Below are positions 6,205 to 9,940 of a DNA stretch of 9,940 nt, piece after piece. The notes beneath the pieces are model-generated. The model was not told where the DNA came from and searched no databases. It was given only the letters and a program-made list of their open reading frames with translations. The stretch's first letter is position 1. Each line of letters opens with the position of its first letter. This DNA comes from Planctomycetales bacterium. Its GTDB lineage: Bacteria > Planctomycetota > UBA11346. The position numbers and the translations under genes were made by a program. The stretch spans positions 1-9,940 of the forward strand of contig JANYGY010000147.1 in the NCBI GenBank assembly GCA_025362255.1. Direction: 5' to 3'.

Positions 6205-6438
6205 TCAGTGTGTTGAAGCCATCGCCCGCAAGGTGATACGATTGGCGACTTGTTCGACCAGCAGCTCGCTGCCGAGGTGATCGTGAAAGCGTTCGCGCAC
6301 TTCTTCGGCAAAAGCGCGGGCAGCCAACGGATCGGGGTCGCCACGAAAGTCGTGGAAATCGAAGCGATCCACCCCGCCACAGGCGGCGAGGTAAGCCAAC
6401 AAACTATCCAACGTGGCTGGAACGGCGGCGATCGTCAT
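6205..6438 (-). CDS. Small protein of unknown function (77 aa)
   Basis: I do not recognise this family. The ATG at 6438 follows a strong AAAGGTGG ribosome binding site at about 4-11 nt, and codons show the same G/C third-position bias as neighbouring genes, so it is probably real. The frame stays open upstream to 6600, but nothing there looks coding. The protein is acidic and soluble. It has a helical N-terminus (about 7-19), a single Cys at 20, an Asp/His/Phe-rich centre (FDFHDFRGDPDP at 26-37), and a second predicted helix (about 38-53). No signal peptide or membrane segment is seen. It lies 94 bp upstream of the nucleotidyltransferase gene on the same strand and may head the MNIO cassette. 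A precursor peptide role is possible but not indicated by the composition. Confidence 0.65.
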   Translation of the reverse strand: MTIAAVPATLDSLLAYLAACGGVDRFDFHDFRGDPDPLAARAFAEEVRERFHDHLGSELLVEQVANRITLRAMASTH

Positions 6439-6573
6439 GGTCCACCTTTCACGAGGGCGGTTTGACTGCCCTACAAGGTCATGCTGACACGGAGTTGCAG
6501 AACTCGCAAGTCCTGATGATTTATTGAGCGAGCACCATGCCGAATCGGCACCGCTGATGAACGACTGGCGACA

Positions 6574-6591
6574 CACCCCGCCATCGGGGTG
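6574..6591. other. Short GC-rich hairpin in divergent intergenic region
   Basis: The arms caccccg (6574-6580) and cggggtg (6585-6591) are perfect complements around a 4-nt loop. The hairpin sits in the 215-bp region between the divergent 77-aa gene and the 201-aa gene, 62 nt before the latter's ATG. No T-run follows. The region otherwise holds one AT-richer patch (about 6515-6526) that could be part of a promoter in either direction, but I cannot define boxes with confidence. Confidence 0.4.
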
Positions 6592-6653
6592 CGGCGCCAC
6601 GCGATCGGGCCAATCCCGTTGTGCCGCAAGGGGCCGAGCCTAGAACCGGGTGC

Positions 6654-7259
6654 ATGACCGAGAGCAAACAAAAATACGCCAACTTCCCGGAGCGCGAACT
6701 CCAGGTGGTGATCGGCGCGAACATCAACGCGACGACCCTCAAGACCCTGACGCGGCTGTCGATCGGGACCTATGAGATGTCTTTTCTTCAGCAGGAGAAA
6801 GGCAAGGCGACGAACGATGCGGTCAAGAATGCCATTCACCAGCTCTCGAAGCAGGTGAAATTGACCGTCAGCTCGGAAAAGACGCGCGACTTTGTCGGCC
6901 ACCAGATCGCCCAGAACGATGAGGTGCTCTACAAGGTCTGGATCACCACGCCCTTTGAGCTGACCCAGTCCGGGCACATCATCTGGGTGCGCTACACCGA
7001 ACTGACGGGTGACAAAAAGACCGGGGTGGCATTCAAGCTGGCCACCGCCTTTTCGCCAGATGACGTGACCAATCTGATCAAGGTCGCCCAGAAAAATGCG
7101 GTGGTCCTTGGCGAAGGCGAAGCCTTCACCCTCAAAGGCAATCCCCCGCCACGCTTCCAGAAAAAGGCTGCTGCGACCGCCGAAACCGGGGCTGAAACTG
7201 CCGCCGAAAGCGACGCTGCCAGCGCCGTGGCTGCTGACGATTCCACCTCGGACGCATGA
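6654..7259 (+). CDS. Soluble protein of unknown function (201 aa)
   Basis: I do not recognise this family. The ATG at 6654 is preferred over an in-frame GTG at 6621 because the extra residues look non-coding; the ribosome binding site is weak either way. There is no signal peptide or membrane helix. Residues 1-165 look like one mixed alpha/beta domain. It includes a basic Lys/Thr-rich segment (about 49-80), a strand-like stretch VLYKVWITTPFEL (91-103), HIIWVRYTEL (108-117), and VAFKLATAFSPDDVTNLIKV (125-144). From about 171 the protein becomes a disordered Ala/Glu/Asp/Ser tail. It stands alone between two hairpins, 120 bp before pilC on the same strand, so a link to type IV pili is only positional. 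Confidence 0.75.
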   Translation: MTESKQKYANFPERELQVVIGANINATTLKTLTRLSIGTYEMSFLQQEKGKATNDAVKNAIHQLSKQVKLTVSSEKTRDFVGHQIAQNDEVLYKVWITTPFELTQSGHIIWVRYTELTGDKKTGVAFKLATAFSPDDVTNLIKVAQKNAVVLGEGEAFTLKGNPPPRFQKKAAATAETGAETAAESDAASAVAADDSTSDA

Positions 7260-7265
7260 ACGGCG

Positions 7266-7297
7266 ATCAGCGAGGGCCGCGGTCGGCACTCGCTGAT
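7266..7297 (+). terminator. Strong hairpin after the 201-aa gene, no U-tract
   Basis: The arms atcagcgag (7266-7274) and ctcgctgat (7289-7297) are perfect 9-bp complements. After one G-A mismatch, gccg (7276-7279) pairs with cggc (7284-7287) around a cggt loop. The stem begins 7 nt after the stop codon, where a terminator is expected, but it is followed by GC-rich sequence and no T-run. It may terminate weakly, mark a Rho-dependent end, or protect the 3' end of the transcript. Confidence 0.55.
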
Positions 7298-7328
7298 GCA
7301 GGTCACGCTCGGGTTGCGCCAGTCCGCC

Positions 7329-7357
7329 TTGCCAGAACCAATGCCGCGCGATACAAG
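7329..7357 (+). promoter_or_regulatory. Candidate sigma70-type promoter for pilC
   Basis: TTGCCA (7329-7334) matches five of six bases of the -35 consensus, and TACAAG (7352-7357) matches four of six of the -10 box, with an ideal 17-bp spacer. Transcription would start near 7364, just before the AGGGAG ribosome binding site at 7366-7371, so the leader would be very short. This is judged by eye only. Confidence 0.35.
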
Positions 7358-7379
7358 AAGTTCTTAGGGAGCACCACCC

Positions 7380-8600
7380 GTGGCTAAATTAAAATTCGCC
7401 TATGTAGGCCGCGACGGCGCCGGCAAGGACGTCCGCGGGACGCTTGAGGCCGAAACCAAGGAAGTAGCTCTCACGCAGATCCGCGCGATGCAGGTGCAGC
7501 TGCAGAAACTCGACGTCGTCACGGAGAAGAAAAATCCCGGACTGAGCCGCCGGCGTAAAGCCTCGGCCGCCGAGCTGTCGATGTTCACCCGCCAGTTGGC
7601 GACGATGATCGGCGCTGGTATCCCCCTGTTGGAAAGTTTCGAGATCCTCTCGGAACAGACCATGAGCACGAACAAGAATTTCGGTCTCGGTCTGCAAGAG
7701 TGCGCCGACATGGTGCGCGGCGGTACCGAAATGTCAGAAGCCATGGCGCGATTCCCGGGGATGTTCCCCGAAATCTACGTCAATATGGTCAAAGCGGGTG
7801 AAGCGTCCGGCCAGCTCGATGTCATCCTCAACCGCCTCGCCGACTTCATGGAAGCCTCCGAGACGTTGAAGAGCGAAATCAAGTCGGCGATGACCTATCC
7901 GATCATTTCGCTGTTGCTAATCTTCAGCATCACGGGCTATCTGCTGGTCGGCGTCGTGCCGAAATTTCAGCAGATGTTCACCCAGTTGAATGCCAAGCTG
8001 CCGGCAGTCACGGTGATCGTGCTCGAAGCGTCGCAGTTCCTCCAGCATCAGTGGTATGTGGTGCTCATTGCGGTGGTCGCCGGAATCATCGCATACAAAG
8101 TGACGATGAAGGTCAGCCCCGATGCGCGACGCGTGCGCGACACGGTGTGGCTCAAGGTCCCGGTATTTGGCCCTCTCTTCCAAAAAGTCGCGATCAGCCG
8201 CTTTTCGCGCACCTTCGGCACCTTGCTGGCATCCGGCGTGCCGCTGCTCGCGGCGCTTGAGATCGTCGCCTCGACCGCTGGCAACACGGTCATCGAAGAC
8301 ACTTTGCTGGCGACCCGCGACACCGTCCGGCGCGGTGAGAATCTGACCACCCATCTGCAGACCTCATGGGTCTTTCCGACCATGGTGGTCAAGATGATGG
8401 GCATCGGCGAACGGACTGGTGCGCTCGAAACCCTGTTATTCAAGATCGCCGATTTCTACGATCAGCAGATCCATGCGACGGTCAAATCACTGACCAGCCT
8501 GATCGAACCGATCATGTTGTCGGTGATGGGCCTGGTGGTGGGTACGATCGTCGCAGCCATCTTCCTGCCGATTCTCGAACTCCAAAAACAGCTCTCGTAA
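7380..8600 (+). CDS. pilC: Type IV pilus inner-membrane platform protein PilC (GspF family)
   Basis: This 406-residue polytopic protein of normal family length has two type II secretion F domains. The first (about 66-190) starts MFTRQLATMIGAGIPLLESFEIL and includes VKAGEASGQLD at 137-147. The second (about 272-395) starts FSRTFGTLLASGVPLLAALEIV and includes MGIGERTGALE at 340-350. Membrane helices lie at about 173-193, 224-243 and 375-398. PilC forms the inner-membrane base on which the PilB and PilT ATPases act to build and retract the pilus. The start is GTG at 7380, 8 nt after AGGGAG, and gives the usual N-terminus (MAKLKFAYVGRDGAGK). GspF of a type II secretion system is the alternative; the PilS-like gene 18 nt downstream favours PilC. 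No pilB or pilT is in the window. Confidence 0.9.
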   Translation: MAKLKFAYVGRDGAGKDVRGTLEAETKEVALTQIRAMQVQLQKLDVVTEKKNPGLSRRRKASAAELSMFTRQLATMIGAGIPLLESFEILSEQTMSTNKNFGLGLQECADMVRGGTEMSEAMARFPGMFPEIYVNMVKAGEASGQLDVILNRLADFMEASETLKSEIKSAMTYPIISLLLIFSITGYLLVGVVPKFQQMFTQLNAKLPAVTVIVLEASQFLQHQWYVVLIAVVAGIIAYKVTMKVSPDARRVRDTVWLKVPVFGPLFQKVAISRFSRTFGTLLASGVPLLAALEIVASTAGNTVIEDTLLATRDTVRRGENLTTHLQTSWVFPTMVVKMMGIGERTGALETLLFKIADFYDQQIHATVKSLTSLIEPIMLSVMGLVVGTIVAAIFLPILELQKQLS

Positions 8601-8618
8601 GAGCGGCTGCTCCGCGCC

Positions 8619-9940
8619 ATGGCGGTGCTGCGAAGTCCCCTGGCTGAGCCCGCGCGCCAAGTCAGCCTACTGCGGCTTCTGCTCGTCGCCTTGGCGTTGG
8701 CGGTGCTGGTGTTCGCCGCTGAAAATCGCCAAGAGGCACTTGCCCCCGACACCGTCGCCGAAGCCCGATGGTTGCTCCTTGGGGTTGGCTTGGTGTCGGG
8801 CGTTCTCGCGGCGTTGGTCCATTGGACGCGCTTCCGCTGGCAGCTGATCCTGCATTTGATTTTCGATCTGCTGTGGGTCGGCGCATTCATCTACTTGACC
8901 GGTGGGGTGGCCTCTCCGGCGGTGCTGCTGCTGTTTGCGGTGGTCCTGATCGCGAACTTGGTGCTGCCTGGCGTTCTGCCATTTGTCATGCCGTCATTGG
9001 CCTCATTGGTGATGGCTGGCAGCGCGACGTTGTACCTGGCCAAAGCATCGCCATTCACTCCGGAATTTCTCGCATCCTATCCGGCACTTTCCGATACCAA
9101 CCGGATCATCGGCAATCTGGCGGTGCAGATTGGCGCGGTGTTCACGGTTGATCTGCTGGCGCAATTGCTGACCCGTCGGTTGCGAGAACAGCGACTATTC
9201 ACCGACGAACTGCTCGACCAACTCGGCGAAGGCGTGATCGCCATCGATCGCAATGGCACCGTGATCTATCTCAATGACGAAGCTGAACGTCTGCTCGGAT
9301 TGACCCCCAATTGCCGCGGGTTGCCGACCTTGAAAGCCTTGGCAGGCACCCATCTGGCCGAGGTCAGGGCGCTGGCGGTCGAGCCGTCTCTGCCGCAATT
9401 GCGCCGGTTCCAGGGCACCAATGGGCGTCACCTGGTCGTGCGGGCGACGCGCCTGAACGGTCGTGACGGGGCCGCCGTCGGCCGCACCATCCTGATCGCC
9501 GATGAAACCCGCTTGCGGATTCTCGAAGAAAACGCCCAACGCGCGGAGCACCTGGCCGCGCTGGGTGAGATGGCCGCCGGCATCGCCCATGAAGTGCGCA
9601 ATCCGCTGACCAGCCTGCGGGGCTGTGCCCAGGAACTGGGCGAGATCAGCCTCGGGGCGGGCAATCCCGATGCTGCGTCCCTCGCCCAGATCGTGGTCAC
9701 CGAGGCTGATCGCTTGGCACGCATCGTCAGCGATTTCCTCGCCCTTTCACGTCTGCGCGCGCCGCAACGCGAACCGCTGGATCTCGAACCGCTGCTCCAT
9801 GATCTGCAGCATCTCACCCGCCTGCGCAGTGATCTGCCGGCGAACACCGAAGTGCGCATCGAACTGGATGAGGAAACCTCTTCAGTGCTGGCTGATCGTG
9901 ATCAGCTGAAACAGGTGCTGCAGAATCTGGTAACCAACAG
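8619..9940 (+). CDS. pilS: PilS-like sensor histidine kinase, 3' end beyond window
   Basis: I read 440 codons open from ATG 8619 to the window edge. Hydrophobic stretches at about 18-33, 51-68, 76-94, 99-118, 121-141 and 163-184 suggest six membrane helices. A PAS domain (about 194-300, with LLDQLGEGVIAIDRNGTVIYLN at 198-219) follows, then the dimerisation and phosphoacceptor helix with the H-box LGEMAAGIAHEVRNPLTSLRG at 315-335, phosphorylated His at H324. The N-box begins at 426-440 (DRDQLKQVLQNLVTN) and is cut by the window edge, so the rest of the ATP-binding domain (G boxes) is not visible. A six-helix sensor plus PAS plus HisKA next to pilC matches PilS, which controls pilin transcription through the sigma54 activator PilR. 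The pilR gene would be expected just to the right. The ribosome binding site is weak and the gene follows pilC by 18 nt, so co-transcription is likely. Confidence 0.85.
   Translation, partial: MAVLRSPLAEPARQVSLLRLLLVALALAVLVFAAENRQEALAPDTVAEARWLLLGVGLVSGVLAALVHWTRFRWQLILHLIFDLLWVGAFIYLTGGVASPAVLLLFAVVLIANLVLPGVLPFVMPSLASLVMAGSATLYLAKASPFTPEFLASYPALSDTNRIIGNLAVQIGAVFTVDLLAQLLTRRLREQRLFTDELLDQLGEGVIAIDRNGTVIYLNDEAERLLGLTPNCRGLPTLKALAGTHLAEVRALAVEPSLPQLRRFQGTNGRHLVVRATRLNGRDGAAVGRTILIADETRLRILEENAQRAEHLAALGEMAAGIAHEVRNPLTSLRGCAQELGEISLGAGNPDAASLAQIVVTEADRLARIVSDFLALSRLRAPQREPLDLEPLLHDLQHLTRLRSDLPANTEVRIELDEETSSVLADRDQLKQVLQNLVTN

Noticed and set aside
6471..7289. 272-codon minus-strand open frame opposite the 201-aa gene
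   Set aside because: Longer than the plus-strand gene, but its composition (Gly, Arg, His, Phe-rich) reads like an antisense frame. The plus-strand product has a fold-like pattern and a normal start.

Overview
This is about 10 kb of GC-rich bacterial chromosome with tightly packed genes. A 1-deoxyxylulose-5-phosphate reductoisomerase (non-mevalonate isoprenoid pathway), a type IV pilus-type platform protein and a PilS-like kinase point to a Gram-negative (diderm) bacterium. The phylum cannot be fixed from the sequence alone. Nothing in the window looks like an insertion sequence, prophage, tRNA, rRNA or CRISPR array.

Layout: (1) 1-590: an unresolved left edge, then a minus-strand TspO/MBR membrane protein. 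(2) 669-2911, plus strand: hisC and dxr, overlapping by 7 nt, a histidine-biosynthesis aminotransferase translationally linked to an isoprenoid enzyme. (3) 2918-2950: a 12-bp perfect hairpin between convergent units. (4) 2959-6438, minus strand: the most interesting block. Read in the direction of transcription it holds a 77-aa protein with no recognised family, a nucleotidyltransferase-like protein, a TIGR04222-type membrane protein ending in a Cys/Gly/Ser tail, a DUF692/MNIO iron oxygenase with a C-terminal extension, and a DoxX-like membrane protein. The middle three genes are joined by two 4-nt ATGA overlaps. (5) 6654-7259, plus strand: a 201-aa soluble protein with no recognised family, flanked by hairpins. 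(6) 7380-9940, plus strand: pilC followed 18 nt later by a PilS-like histidine kinase that runs off the right edge.

The minus-strand cassette is the best candidate for an under-described system. DUF692/MNIO enzymes such as MbnB and TglH modify Cys or other residues of small precursor peptides, normally with a separate partner protein. Here no free precursor and no separate partner are visible. Instead the enzyme is translationally coupled to a membrane protein whose C-terminus carries an eight-residue SSCG-headed repeat with five cysteines. I infer, without proof, that this tail is the substrate or a metal-binding element, and that the extension on the MNIO does the job of the missing partner. 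The nucleotidyltransferase-like gene at the head of the coupled trio has an Asn where the second catalytic Asp of the family is usual.
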